Shown one piece after another: positions 8,256 through 17,440 of a stretch of 64,000 bases of DNA. The DNA comes from Actinoplanes sp. N902-109 (lineage in GTDB: Bacteria > Actinomycetota > Actinomycetes > Mycobacteriales > Micromonosporaceae), in NCBI RefSeq assembly GCF_000389965.1, contig NC_021191.1, positions 5,767,501-5,831,500 of the forward strand, given 5' to 3'. Each line of letters opens with the position of its first letter. The first letter of the stretch is position 1. The translations under genes were made by a program, and so were the position numbers. The notes under the pieces were generated by a model, which saw only the letters and a list, made by a program, of their open reading frames with translations, did not search any database and had not been told where the DNA came from.

Positions 8256-9526
8256 GCCGGTCTCCCCTTGGGCAGCGGCGAGAGCGGGCAGGACTTGGCG
8301 GCGGGCACGATCACCGGCGGCACCGCGGGCTCCGGCGGGGGCGGGTGCGGGGCCGGGGCGGTGGCCTCGGTGGGCAGCACGGCGTGCACCCGGAAGCGCC
8401 CGTCGCCGGTCGGACCGGCCGAGACGAACCCGGCCGCCGAGGTCGCCCGTTCCCGCATGCCCAGCAGGCCGTACCCGGTGCCGGGTTCGGCGGGCGCGGG
8501 CCGGATCTCGTTGCTGATCTCGATGATCACACCGCTGGGCGCGTACTCGACGAGCAACCGGATCGGCCCGATGCCGTACTTGCAGGCGTTGGTCAGTCCC
8601 TCCTGGGCGATCCGGTACGCCGCCAGGTCCGTCACCGCGGGCAGCGGACGTTCGGCGCCGCGCCGCCGCAGCCGTACCGGGAAACCGGCGGTCTCGAAGC
8701 TGGCCAGCAGCTCCGGCAGCCGGGCCAGCCCCGGGGTGGGCTCGGTGCTCTCGCTGCCGGTCCCGCCCGGCTCGTCGCCGCGCAGCACCCCGACCACCGA
8801 CTGGATCTCGCGCAGCACGGTGCCGGAGGACTCGCGGATCTGGGCCAGCGCCGGGCCGATCTGCTCCGGTTGCCGCTCGGCCACGTGCGCCGCCGCACCG
8901 GCCTGCACGCTGATCACCGCGATGTGGTGGGCCACGATGTCGTGCAGCTCGCGGGCGATGCGCACGCGCTCGTCCACGACCCGGCGCCGGGCCTCCTCCT
9001 CACGGGTCTGCTCGGCGCGCTGCGCCCGGTCCTCCACCTCGCGGATGTAGGCGCGCTGCGAGCGCACGGCATCGCCCAGCGCCGCCGCCATGAAGATCCA
9101 GGCGAACACGCCCAGCGACTCGAACCGCCACCAGTCCTGCGGCGAGATGATCAGGCCGGTCAGGTAGACCAGCGAGGACGCGGTGAGCGCGCAGATCCAG
9201 CCCTCGCGGCGGCTGGTGTGCGCGGCGATCGAGTACGTGATGACGCCCAGCGCGACGATCAGACCGGGGTTGCTGACCCCGTGCCACACCGCGCCGATCG
9301 TCGAGGCCGTGGCGATGCCCAGCGCGACCAGCGGGCGCACCCGGCGCAGCAGCACCGCCAGGAACGCCACCACCGCCACGACGATGTCGCCCGTCGCCGG
9401 GCGCCCGTCGACAGCCGCCTTCGTCGCTGCCCACGACAACGCGAACGCCAGCAGCACATCCAGCACCAGCGGCTTGTGCGCGGCCTCCTTGAACGCCTTG
9501 ATCCGGGCGAGGTCCCTAGTCTCCAT
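8252..9526 (-). CDS. Two-component sensor histidine kinase (HisKA_3 type)
   Basis: 424 residues from the ATG at 9526 (METRDLARIKAF). The frame stays open to 9607 but the METRD start has AGGGTG upstream and leaves room for a divergent promoter; a TACCGT box sits 8 bases before it. About four or five membrane spans with short loops form the N-terminus, so it probably senses membrane state. The dimerisation box RVRIARELHDIVAHHIAVI carries the phosphoacceptor His, followed by a HATPase domain (N box around AYRIAQEGLTNACKYG, G box GYGLLGMRERA). Pairs with the response regulator downstream. Confidence 0.92.
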   Translation of the reverse strand: METRDLARIKAFKEAAHKPLVLDVLLAFALSWAATKAAVDGRPATGDIVVAVVAFLAVLLRRVRPLVALGIATASTIGAVWHGVSNPGLIVALGVITYSIAAHTSRREGWICALTASSLVYLTGLIISPQDWWRFESLGVFAWIFMAAALGDAVRSQRAYIREVEDRAQRAEQTREEEARRRVVDERVRIARELHDIVAHHIAVISVQAGAAAHVAERQPEQIGPALAQIRESSGTVLREIQSVVGVLRGDEPGGTGSESTEPTPGLARLPELLASFETAGFPVRLRRRGAERPLPAVTDLAAYRIAQEGLTNACKYGIGPIRLLVEYAPSGVIIEISNEIRPAPAEPGTGYGLLGMRERATSAAGFVSAGPTGDGRFRVHAVLPTEATAPAPHPPPPEPAVPPVIVPAAKSCPLSPLPKGRPA

Positions 9527-9668
9527 CACCCTGCACGGTACGCGCGGTGCCCGGGCCGCACGTCCTCCCGGCGCAGTACGCGGCACCGGGCCGGATACGA
9601 CGATCATGGTAGGTCGATGTCTTCGCCGGGACGACGCTTTTCCGGTCCGCGCACGGGACCGTTTCGGG

Positions 9669-11843
9669 GTGGCTACCTACCTCTACCGGCTCGGCAAGCT
9701 CAGCTTCCGGCGCCGCAAGACCGTGCTCGCCCTGTGGCTGGCCCTTGTGGCGGCCCTGGGCATCGGGGCGTTCACCCTCGCCGGGTCGACGTCCGACAGC
9801 TTCTCCATCCCGGGCACCGAGGCCCAGCAGGCCCAGGACCTGCTGGCCGAGCGGTTCCCGCAGGCCGGCGCGGGCGGGGCGCAGGCCCGGGTGGTATTCG
9901 CCGCGCCCGCCGGGTCGACGCTGACCGCCCGGCGCGACGCCGTCGAGGACGTGCTCGGCGAGATCAAGAGCGGTGGCCGGGTGGCTGCCGTCTCCGACCC
10001 GTTCCAGGGCACCATCAACCAGGACAAGACCGTGGCGTACGCCACCGTGTCGTACAAGGTCGAGGCGCAGGACCTGACCGCCGCCGACCGCGCCGCGCTG
10101 ACCCGGGCGCTGGACACCGGCCGGGCCGCGGGCCTGACCGTGGAGGCCGGCGGCGACGCCCTGCAGGAGCCGGGCGAGCAGGGCGCGGGCGAGGCGATCG
10201 GTTTCGTGGTGGCCGCGCTGGTGCTGCTGGTGACGTTCGGCTCGCTGGTGGCGGCCGGGCTGCCGCTGCTCACCGCGATCCTCGGGGTGGGGGTCGCGGT
10301 GGCCGGTGTCCAGATCGCCACCGGCTTCCTCGATCTCAGCAGCACCACGCCCACCCTGGCGCTGATGCTCGGGCTGGCCGTGGCGATCGACTACGCGCTG
10401 TTCATCGTGTCGCGCTACCGGCACGAGATCGCGCAGGGCCGTACCGGCATCGAGGCAGCCGGGCGCGCGGTGGGCACGGCCGGTTCGGCGGTCACCTTCG
10501 CCGGGCTGACCGTGGTGATCGCGCTGGCCGCGCTGGCCGTGGTCAACATCCCGTTCCTGACCCAGATGGGCCTGGCCGCCGCCGGTGCGGTCGTCGTCGC
10601 GGTGCTGATCGCGCTCACCCTGCTGCCCGCCCTGCTCGGGTTCGCCGGTTCCCGGGTGTTCGGCAGGACCACCGGCCGGCGCCGCCGGGACGCCGAGGGC
10701 GATGCCGGGCCGACCGCCGGACGCCGCTGGGCGCAGGTCGTCACCCGCCGCCCGGTGCTGACCCTGGCGGCCTCGGTGCTGGGCCTGCTGGTCGTCGCGA
10801 TCCCCGCACTCGACCTGCGGCTGGGTCTGCCCGGCGACGGCACGGCTGCCGCCGACACCACCGAGCGCAAGGCGTACGACCTGCTCAGCGACGGCTTCGG
10901 GCCAGGCTTCAACGGGCCGCTGATCGTGGTGGTCGACGGCGCGGACGCGAAGGCCGGCGCCGGCCGGGCCACCACCGCCATCAAGGCGCTGCCGGACGTC
11001 GCCGTGGTCAGCCCGGCCTTGGTCAACCCGGCCGGCGACACGGCGATCCTGCAGGTGATCCCGGCCAGCGCGCCGGACGACGAGAAGACCACCGATCTGG
11101 TGCACGCCATCCGCGACCTGGACGTCGACACGTCGTTGTCGGTCACCGGCACCACCGCGGTGAACATCGACGTCTCGGCGCGGATGGGCGCGGCGCTGGG
11201 TCCGTACCTGGCCGTGATCGTGGTCCTGGCCTTCCTGCTGCTGACCGTGCTGTTCCGTTCGGTGCTGGTGCCGCTCAAGGCGATCGGCGGGTTCCTGCTC
11301 AGCGTGATCGCCACGTCCGGCGCGGTGGTGGCGGTGTTCCAGTGGGGCTGGGGCGCGGACCTGCTCGGCGTGGCACAGACCGGCCCGATCGCCAGCCTGA
11401 TCCCGGTGCTGCTGATCGGCATCGTGTTCGGGCTGGCCATGGACTACGAGGTGTTCCTGGTGACCCGGATGCGCGAGGAGCACGTGCACGGCGCCGCGCC
11501 CACCCCGGCGGTGGTCAACGGGTTCAGCCACGGCGCCCGGGTGGTGACGGCGGCGGCGATCATCATGATCAGTGTCTTCTCCGGCTTCATCCTCGGCGAC
11601 GACGCGATCATCAAGTCGATCGGCTTCGCGCTGGCCGCGGCGATCCTGCTGGACGCCTTCGTGGTCCGGATGACCCTGGTGCCGGCGGTGATGACCCTGC
11701 TGGGCCGGCGGGCCTGGTGGTTGCCGCGCTGGCTGGACCGGATCCTGCCGGACGTGGACGTCGAGGGCGACAAGCTGCGGGCCGAGCCCGAGACCCCGGA
11801 GCCCAGGCCCGAACTGGTGGGCGCCGGCGGTCGTATCGATTGA
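9669..11843 (+). CDS. MMPL/RND-type membrane transporter
   Basis: 724 residues from GTG 9669, giving the N-terminus VATYLYRLGKLSFRRRKTVLALW that is usual for actinobacterial MMPL exporters; ATG 9606 would add 21 residues. Two halves each have one span, an outside domain (residues about 40-175 and 395-505) and five further spans, about 12 in all. Characteristic segments include GLAVAIDYALFIVSRYRHE and its partner GLAMDYEVFLVTRMREE, where charged residues in the membrane carry the proton relay. Likely exports a lipid or drug; substrate unknown. Divergent from the two-component pair, which may control it. Confidence 0.9.
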   Translation: MATYLYRLGKLSFRRRKTVLALWLALVAALGIGAFTLAGSTSDSFSIPGTEAQQAQDLLAERFPQAGAGGAQARVVFAAPAGSTLTARRDAVEDVLGEIKSGGRVAAVSDPFQGTINQDKTVAYATVSYKVEAQDLTAADRAALTRALDTGRAAGLTVEAGGDALQEPGEQGAGEAIGFVVAALVLLVTFGSLVAAGLPLLTAILGVGVAVAGVQIATGFLDLSSTTPTLALMLGLAVAIDYALFIVSRYRHEIAQGRTGIEAAGRAVGTAGSAVTFAGLTVVIALAALAVVNIPFLTQMGLAAAGAVVVAVLIALTLLPALLGFAGSRVFGRTTGRRRRDAEGDAGPTAGRRWAQVVTRRPVLTLAASVLGLLVVAIPALDLRLGLPGDGTAAADTTERKAYDLLSDGFGPGFNGPLIVVVDGADAKAGAGRATTAIKALPDVAVVSPALVNPAGDTAILQVIPASAPDDEKTTDLVHAIRDLDVDTSLSVTGTTAVNIDVSARMGAALGPYLAVIVVLAFLLLTVLFRSVLVPLKAIGGFLLSVIATSGAVVAVFQWGWGADLLGVAQTGPIASLIPVLLIGIVFGLAMDYEVFLVTRMREEHVHGAAPTPAVVNGFSHGARVVTAAAIIMISVFSGFILGDDAIIKSIGFALAAAILLDAFVVRMTLVPAVMTLLGRRAWWLPRWLDRILPDVDVEGDKLRAEPETPEPRPELVGAGGRID

Positions 11844-11894
11844 CGTCGAACGCAGACCGCTGCTCGGGCAGGTAAGCGCGTCACCCCGGGAGCG

Positions 11895-12588
11895 GTGATG
11901 CGATGGCTGACGGCAGCAGTTCTGGCAACGCTGATGGGGGCGCCCGCACAGGCTGCGGGCGCCCCCGTCCCGCACCCACCCGGCACGGTGACCCGGCCGG
12001 TACTGTCGCGAGCCGAGACCGCCCCCTACGTCGCTCGCCCTGCGCACCGACGCGGACCGCACCCAGCTGGAACGCCTGCGCCTGATCGGCCGGCAGGACA
12101 CCTTCCTCGCCAGCGCGGGCGACGTCGACCGGATCGCGCGGGTCCTCGTGCGCGACAGCTACATCGAGGGCGACACCGACTTCGTCTTCGGCCGAGCCAG
12201 CGCGGTCTTCGACCACACCCACTTCCACCTGGTCTCGACCCGCAAACCCAGCGGCGGCATCGTCTTCGCCCCCAACACCGCACCCCACTATCCGTACGGC
12301 TTCCTGGTCACCCATTCGCTGCTGCCCACGGACGCGGGCTACCTGGCCACCCCGACCGGCTTATTCGGGCGCTCGTGGGACCAGGGCGCCGGCACCACCG
12401 GCTACCTCCCCGGCACCACCCCCGACGAGCAGCTGGTCATCCGGGACACCCGCATCGGCGCGGGCTTCAACGAGACGGCACCCTGGGCCCCCGCCGCGAC
12501 CACCGGCCGCCCATTCACCGCCTCGACCGAACCGGGCCGCGATCTCGACGACGTCGACGCGAACCGGCTCTGGGAGGCCGCACACTGA
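11895..12588 (+). pseudogene. Decayed pectinesterase (internal deletion plus frameshift)
   Basis: A GTG/ATG start with GGGAG upstream opens a signal peptide (RWLTAAVLATLMGAPAQAAGA). The recognisable enzyme body lies in another frame from about 12031: SLALRTDADRTQLERL, GRQDTFLASAG, SYIEGDTDFVFGRASAVF, and later LFGRSW. These correspond to the pectin methylesterase motifs QDT, VDFIFG and GRPW, so the catalytic Gln, two Asp and Arg positions survive. Roughly 130 residues expected between the signal peptide and SLALR are missing, and the two parts are out of frame. Without the frameshift it would be a secreted pectin or oligogalacturonide demethylesterase. The 12148-12588 part could still be translated alone but lacks export and half the fold. 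Confidence 0.75.
11936..11966. terminator. Perfect 13-bp hairpin
   Basis: GGGGGCGCCCGCA and its exact reverse complement TGCGGGCGCCCCC are separated by 5 bases (11949-11953). There is no T-run after it. It sits 93 bases after the MMPL stop, so it could end that transcript; it also lies inside the signal-peptide codons of the decayed pectinesterase. Role as terminator is inference. Confidence 0.5.
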
Positions 12589-13071
12589 CGGCCGGCCGGT
12601 CACTCGCACAGCCACCTCGACTGTCAACTGGCACCCGGCCATCGACGCCACAAGCATCCGGGGCGCACTGCTGATCGCCGGGCGCTCGACCGGGTGCACC
12701 CGTTGCTACGCGAGCACATTGCCATCCAACGAGACCCGCAGCCGCGGCGCGGACCCGCTGCCGATCTGGCAGGACACCCGCGACACCGGCCCAGATGCTC
12801 GGAGACCGCCGCACGCAGCATGCGCCTGTCGACGGCGACAGCAGCCCGATCGGAATAGACGACGCCAACGGTCGTGAGCGAATGGGACCTACCGATCTGG
12901 CGCGTCGAGAGCGTCGGACCTGGCCGAATGACTCCAGCGACTTCCGTACGACGACGTGGCGAACTTGTTATCAGTGCAGGAAGTTGTACAGCGAATGCGG
13001 ACCTCTCGGCGCCAAGTTGCCCCGACCGAGTACCCTCCATCGTGGATCACCGTTGGATATGGAGGACACCC
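12589..13071. other. 483-base stretch with no supported gene
   Basis: All six frames were read. Short open frames exist on both strands, but none has a recognisable domain or a convincing ribosome site. From about 12790 onward the DNA becomes less GC-rich, continuing into the next gene, so a junction between resident and acquired DNA may lie here. Confidence 0.5.
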
Positions 13072-13689
13072 GTGGCGGTTGATCAGCGACACAACATGGT
13101 CATCCAGCGCCGCAGCGACGGTGGATCAAGAACTTACAGCGGCACCGCCATTGTGGTCTCTATCATTGCACTGGCAATTGCGGTTCTCGATCTTCAGCTG
13201 CAGCAGGATTCGATCGACAGTAATGCAAGTCTTGACTACTACCACTACACCGCTAGCGTGTCCTGGTGGGTTGTGCCGCCGGAGCATCCCGGGAATCCAC
13301 TCAAGACATCCCCGGTCCTGCAGATCGAGAACCGATCTTCCCTGGTGGCGGCGGACGTCATTGCCTTCTCCGTCCCCGCAGGACATGATTACGCCTACCG
13401 GGAAGCAGAAACAGATGACGACGACACGGTATCCAAAATCGATGTCGACACTGCACGATTTCTTCGAATCGGCATTGTTCCCCCATGCCGATTGCTGACG
13501 CTGCCGACAGCAGAGATAGGATTGAGCGCCTCGTATCTGTATTTTACTCTCGACGGTGAATCAATTTTCATCGACAAGGCGGGCCGGCTGACTCGCGCCG
13601 GATATCGCGAAACATCGTTTCTCGGAACTTCTCTCGGTGACTTGAGGAAAGTCAAAGCTATCGAAGAAAACTTGACTAACTGCGGGTAG
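13072..13689 (+). CDS. Hypothetical single-span membrane protein, AT-richer than surroundings
   Basis: 205 residues from GTG 13072, chosen because GGAGG (13061-13065) sits 6 bases upstream; the frame is open further 5' without another good ribosome site. After a basic N-terminus there is one membrane span (GTAIVVSIIALAIAVL, about residues 22-40), then a roughly 160-residue outside or inside domain with an aromatic-rich start (DYYHYTASVSWWV) and an acidic loop (EAETDDDD). Topology is a guess. I recognise no family. Codons such as aat, att, tta-like and gat are much commoner than in neighbouring genes, suggesting horizontal acquisition. Confidence 0.6.
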   Translation: MAVDQRHNMVIQRRSDGGSRTYSGTAIVVSIIALAIAVLDLQLQQDSIDSNASLDYYHYTASVSWWVVPPEHPGNPLKTSPVLQIENRSSLVAADVIAFSVPAGHDYAYREAETDDDDTVSKIDVDTARFLRIGIVPPCRLLTLPTAEIGLSASYLYFTLDGESIFIDKAGRLTRAGYRETSFLGTSLGDLRKVKAIEENLTNCG

Positions 13690-13724
13690 TTTGATGGCGT
13701 CACGGTGTCGCTCGCGGACACTCA

Positions 13725-14794
13725 TCAAGGCACCCAGCGCCGCACTGCGAACGAATCGCCGCGCTCGGTGACCTCGAAGGCGCCCGCGCCGCTGAAGTGG
13801 GCGGGCAGCACCAGCGCCGAGTGGCCGACCGCCCAGCCGAGCAGGCGCCGGCGGGTGACGCGGGCCTGCGCCGGGTCCTCGCAGAAGCAGCTGCTGTGGT
13901 CGGGACGTCCGAGCTGCAGCGGCGTGTGCAGCAGGTCCGCGGCGAACAGCGCGTGCTCCCCGCCGGATGTCAGCTTGAGCACGCTCGACCCGGGGGTGTG
14001 CCCCGGTGCGGCTTCGAGGCGCAGGCGGGCGTCGACCCGGTAGGAGTCTCCCCACAGCAGGACCGCGGGCATCAGGTAGGTGGCGTTCGGGAAGGTCGGC
14101 ACTCACTCGCCGCCGATCAGCCGGGTGTTCCAGCCGATGTGGTCGACGTGCGGGTGGGTGTTGACGACCAGGTCGACGTCCTCGGGTCGCACCCCGGCCG
14201 CGGCCAGCCGGTCGAGATAACCGGTGGTCAGGTGGTCCCAGGCGGGTACGGCCGGGCGGTGCCCGTCGTTGCCGATGCCGGTGTCGACCAGGATCGTGCG
14301 GCCCGCGCTGTGCAGCAGCCAGGTCTGGAACGCCACCCGGACCATGTCGCCGTCGAGGTGGTCGGGGGCCAGCGCGTGCCCGGCCCGGTTCCAGGTCAGC
14401 ACGTCGCTGCGCCGGCCCAGCACCACGACCGGCACCTCCCCGAGCACGGCGAGCAGTTGCCGCAGTGCCGGGGCGACCTGCTCGGCCGACGCGCGCCGGG
14501 TCCGGGCCGGGCGGCCAGCTCGGGCAGGTGCCGGCGCTCGGTGTCGTCGAGGCGCAGCGCACCGGCCAGCGCGTCGAGCACCTCCGGCGACGCCGCGGAC
14601 TGTCCCTGTTCGAGGCGGGCGTAGTACGGCGCGCTCACCCCGGCCAGGCGGGCCGGTTCCTCGCGGCGCAATCCGGGCAACCGGCGCCGCTCGCCGTACG
14701 TGGGCACGCCCGCGTCTGCCGGTTGCAGCCGGGCCCGGCGGCTGCGCAGGAACTCGCCGAGCTGATGATTCGTTGCCGTGACCCGAGTATCGAG
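13725..14794 (-). pseudogene. Broken chimera: XRE/MmyB-type regulator joined to an MBL-fold hydrolase
   Basis: Reading down the minus strand, a helix-turn-helix of the MmyB family (LGEFLRSRRARL, ARLAGVSAPYYARLEQGQSA) runs to about 14500. It then continues in the next frame as the start of an MmyB ligand domain (VAPALRQLLAVLGEVPVVVLGRRSDVLTWNRAGHAL). Within about 10 residues it becomes a metallo-beta-lactamase-fold hydrolase (RTILVDTGIGND, NTHPHVDHIGWNTRL). An in-frame TGA (14103-14105) interrupts the hydrolase exactly where GEWVPTFPNA would be expected, so Trp TGG has probably become a stop. The rest (TFPNATYLMP, APGHTPGSS, LPAHF) continues in the same frame. Regulator and enzyme were probably separate genes merged by deletion. 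Confidence 0.75.
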
Positions 14795-14845
14795 CGGGGC
14801 GGAGGCGCGCAACCACACCCGGCCTGGGTCAGGCACACTTGTCCG

Positions 14846-15991
14846 GTGACCTCGGTACGGGAGACAGCGGCGACCGCCATCCGGGCATCGGGCGGCGGTT
14901 ACGAGGACGCGCTCGACCGGCTCGCCGTCGCCCCGGCCGGCGAGGTGGATCCGGTGCTGACCGGGATGCTGTTCGACGCGGCCGGGCGGTTGCTGCGGGG
15001 TGGCTGGCAGCCCGCCGAGTTGCACCGGGTCGCCGCCCGACGGGGTGATCCGGCGTGGGCGCACCTGGTCGTCGACGCCGTGGCCGCGTACGCGCGCAAC
15101 CGCAAGCCGGTGGACCCGCGCTGGCAGGCGCAGGCGGACGGCCTGGGCGCCCGGGTGTTCTGGGGTCCGGACGACACGTACCTCCAGCAGGTCACCCGGC
15201 AGCGCCGCAGCGACCGGGTGACCGTACTCGACAACGTGCTGCAGCTGCTGCGGGTGCTGGCCACGCTGCCACCGATCGAGGTGCTGGTGCCGCCGCCGGG
15301 CACGGCCGCCCGGGTGGCTCGCCCGCCGGCCGGTGAGGCGTTGCTGGCCCGGGTGCGGGCGCTGCTGGCCAAGGCCGAGTCGACCACGTTCCCGGCCGAG
15401 GCCGAGACGTACAGCGCCAAGGCCCAGGAGCTGATCTCGCGGCACAGTCTCGACGAGGCGCTGCTGTCCGGCGGCGGCACCGACGTGACCCCGTACGCGC
15501 GCCGGATCGGCATCGACCACCCCTACGAGAGCGAGAAGGCGTCGCTGCTGGACGCGGTGGCCCGGGCCAACCGCTGCCATGTGGTGTGGTCGCCGGAGTT
15601 CGGCTTCGCCACCGTGTTCGGTTTCGACGCCGATCTGGCGGCGGTGGATCTGCTGCACGCCTCGCTGCTGGTGCAGGCGCACCGGGCGATGGCCCGGGAC
15701 GAGCCGCGTGGCGCCGCCGGCAAGAAGCGGCTCAAGACGTTCCGGCAGTCGTTCCTGGTCGGCTATGCGGTGCGGATCGGCGAGCGGCTGGCCGAGGCCG
15801 ACCGGGCGGCGCTGGCCGGGACGGTGGACGCCGACGCGCTGCTGCCCGTGCTGCGTTCCCGGGACGTGCAGGTCGTCGCGGCGAGGGATCAGGCCTTTCC
15901 CCGTACGGTCCGGGGGCGGGGTTTCCGGGTGGAGAGCGAGGAGGGCTGGGAGTCCGGGCGCACCGCGGCGGACGCCGCCACCCTGCGGTGA
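14846..15991 (+). CDS. DUF2786-containing protein
   Basis: 381 residues from GTG 14846. The conserved DUF2786 segment is clear at about residues 165-210 (LLARVRALLAKAESTTFPAEAETYSAKAQELISRHSLDEALL). It is preceded by a helical N-terminal region with tryptophan-containing repeats (RGDPAWAHLVVDAVAAYARNRKP) and followed by a long alpha/beta region ending RGFRVESEEGWESGRTAAD. The family is widespread in actinobacteria and in some phages, with no established function. Divergent from the broken regulator. No signal peptide or membrane span. Confidence 0.8.
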   Translation: MTSVRETAATAIRASGGGYEDALDRLAVAPAGEVDPVLTGMLFDAAGRLLRGGWQPAELHRVAARRGDPAWAHLVVDAVAAYARNRKPVDPRWQAQADGLGARVFWGPDDTYLQQVTRQRRSDRVTVLDNVLQLLRVLATLPPIEVLVPPPGTAARVARPPAGEALLARVRALLAKAESTTFPAEAETYSAKAQELISRHSLDEALLSGGGTDVTPYARRIGIDHPYESEKASLLDAVARANRCHVVWSPEFGFATVFGFDADLAAVDLLHASLLVQAHRAMARDEPRGAAGKKRLKTFRQSFLVGYAVRIGERLAEADRAALAGTVDADALLPVLRSRDVQVVAARDQAFPRTVRGRGFRVESEEGWESGRTAADAATLR

Positions 15992-16177
15992 CGGCGCCCG
16001 ACGGCTCAGTGCGCGGCGTGCACCGCGGGTCCGGCCGGGCAGCTCCTGGACCGGGTTGCGCGGCTGCCCGCCGTTGCTGATCACCTCGACGTCCGTCGGA
16101 CACCGCCACGGACACGTCGAAGATGGCCTTGCCGGACCGGTGGTACGGGTCCGCACCACCGGCCGCCAGGAGCGTCC

Positions 16178-16183
16178 TACGGT
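16178..16183 (+). promoter_or_regulatory. Leaderless-type -10 box (TACGGT)
   Basis: TACGGT ends 6 bases before the ATG at 16190, with no ribosome site between, the arrangement of leaderless actinobacterial transcripts. It supports the chosen start of the XRE regulator. Confidence 0.5.
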
Positions 16184-16189
16184 GCGGTC

Positions 16190-17359
16190 ATGACCGCAGA
16201 CATCGCGGACCGGATCCGCGCCCGCCGGCTGTTGCGTGGCTGGAGCATCCGGCACGCCGCCAGCCGCGCCGGGATCTCCCACGCCACCTGGAGCCGCATC
16301 GAGCGCGGGCTGCAGGCCGCCGACAACCGGTTCACGCTCGCCGACATCGCCGCCGCCCTGGAGTGCTCCCCCACCGACCTGGCCGGCATCCCGACACCCG
16401 CGCACGACCGGGCCGCGGTGGCCGCGCAGGCCGCCGTGATCGGCATCCGTGAGGCGCTCGTGGACCTGGAGCTGCCGGTCCCGCCCGCGGCCACCGACGT
16501 GGCCGCGCTCGCCCGCACCGTGGCCCTGGTCGACGATCTGCGACAGGCCTGCGACTACGCCGGGGCGGCCCGGCTGATCCCCGGCCTGCTGCGGGAGCTG
16601 CCGGCGGCGACCGGCGGCCCGGACCGCGCCCGGGCGCTGCGGCTGCTCTGCGACGTCACGTTCATCGCGTCCTCGGTGCTGCGCAACCTCGGCCACCCGG
16701 CGGAGGCGTGGCTGGGCGCCGAGCGCTGCCGGGAGGTCGCCGAGGCCGCGGACGACCCGGTGCTGCGCGGTTACGCCGGTTACGCGCGGGCCGCCGCAGC
16801 CGCCGCGTGCGGCTCGTTCCGGCGCGGCCGGGACCTGGTCGACCGCGCAACCGGCGCGCTGCGCCCGCACACCGGGCGGCCGGGCGGCCTGGAGATCCTC
16901 GGCTCGCTGCTGCTCATCGGCGCCTTCGTGGCCCGCGGTGCGGACGGCCACGGCTACGCCGAGGAGGCCACGGCGATCGCCGCCCGCACCGGCGAGACCA
17001 CCACCATGGGCATGTACTTCGGCCCGGCCAACGTGGGCATCTGGCGCATCGGCATCGAGGCCGACGGCGGCGACCCGGGCCGGGCCGCGGCGATTGCCCA
17101 CGCCACGAACCCGGCGACCGTCCCGGCCGGTTTCCGCCAGGTCTTCTACTACGCCGACACCGCCCGCGCCCTGGCCCGGCTGCGCGGCCGCGACCGCGAG
17201 GCGATCCGCTGCCTGCTCACGGCCGAGCGGCTCGCCCCGCAGCACGTGCACACCTCCGCCCTGGTCCGCGAGACCAGCCGCGCCCTGCTCGACCGCTCCC
17301 GCCGCGCGGCCGGCGGCGCCGAGCTCCGCGCCCTGTGCGAACGCCTCAGCGTGGGCTGA
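16190..17359 (+). CDS. XRE-family regulator with TPR-like sensor region
   Basis: 389 residues. An N-terminal helix-turn-helix (about 5-65: RIRARRLLRGWSIRHAASRAGISHATWSRIERGLQAADNRFTLADIAAALEC) is followed by about 300 residues of alanine-rich helical pairs resembling tetratricopeptide repeats. This is the layout of actinobacterial regulators whose helical domain binds a peptide or other small ligand. Start supported by the TACGGT box 6 bases upstream. Neighbours give no clear target; it may regulate the downstream GNAT gene or itself. Confidence 0.8.
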   Translation: MTADIADRIRARRLLRGWSIRHAASRAGISHATWSRIERGLQAADNRFTLADIAAALECSPTDLAGIPTPAHDRAAVAAQAAVIGIREALVDLELPVPPAATDVAALARTVALVDDLRQACDYAGAARLIPGLLRELPAATGGPDRARALRLLCDVTFIASSVLRNLGHPAEAWLGAERCREVAEAADDPVLRGYAGYARAAAAAACGSFRRGRDLVDRATGALRPHTGRPGGLEILGSLLLIGAFVARGADGHGYAEEATAIAARTGETTTMGMYFGPANVGIWRIGIEADGGDPGRAAAIAHATNPATVPAGFRQVFYYADTARALARLRGRDREAIRCLLTAERLAPQHVHTSALVRETSRALLDRSRRAAGGAELRALCERLSVG

Positions 17360-17371
17360 GGGCGTGCCGGG

Positions 17372-17401
17372 TGTGACATGACGCCCCGGGTCTTGTAGGG
17401 T
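17372..17401 (+). promoter_or_regulatory. Candidate promoter for the leader peptide/GNAT unit
   Basis: TGTGAC (17372-17377) and TAGGGT (17396-17401) are spaced 18 bases apart, a reasonable -35/-10 pair just after the XRE gene and ahead of the leader ORF at 17441. Confidence 0.35.
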
Positions 17402-17440
17402 TCGCGGGTACGCCGTCGAGCCGGGAAGGAGGTCAGAACA

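Noticed and set aside
8345..11875. 1176-residue open frame on the plus strand across the kinase and MMPL genes
   Set aside because: Arg/Gly/Ala-rich with no domains, and overlaps two well-supported genes in other frames.
9516..12101. 861-residue frame antisense to the MMPL gene
   Set aside because: His/Gln/Arg/Gly-rich shadow without domains.
14103..14105. In-frame TGA as a selenocysteine codon
   Set aside because: The expected residue is Trp (GEWVPTFPNA), not Cys, and there is a separate frameshift in the same gene, so a nonsense mutation is simpler.
15992..16189. Minus-strand fragments SGKAIFDVSVAV and DVEVISNGGQPRNPVQELPG in two frames
   Set aside because: They look protein-like and could be a frameshifted remnant (perhaps the end of an exported protein), but they are too short for assignment.
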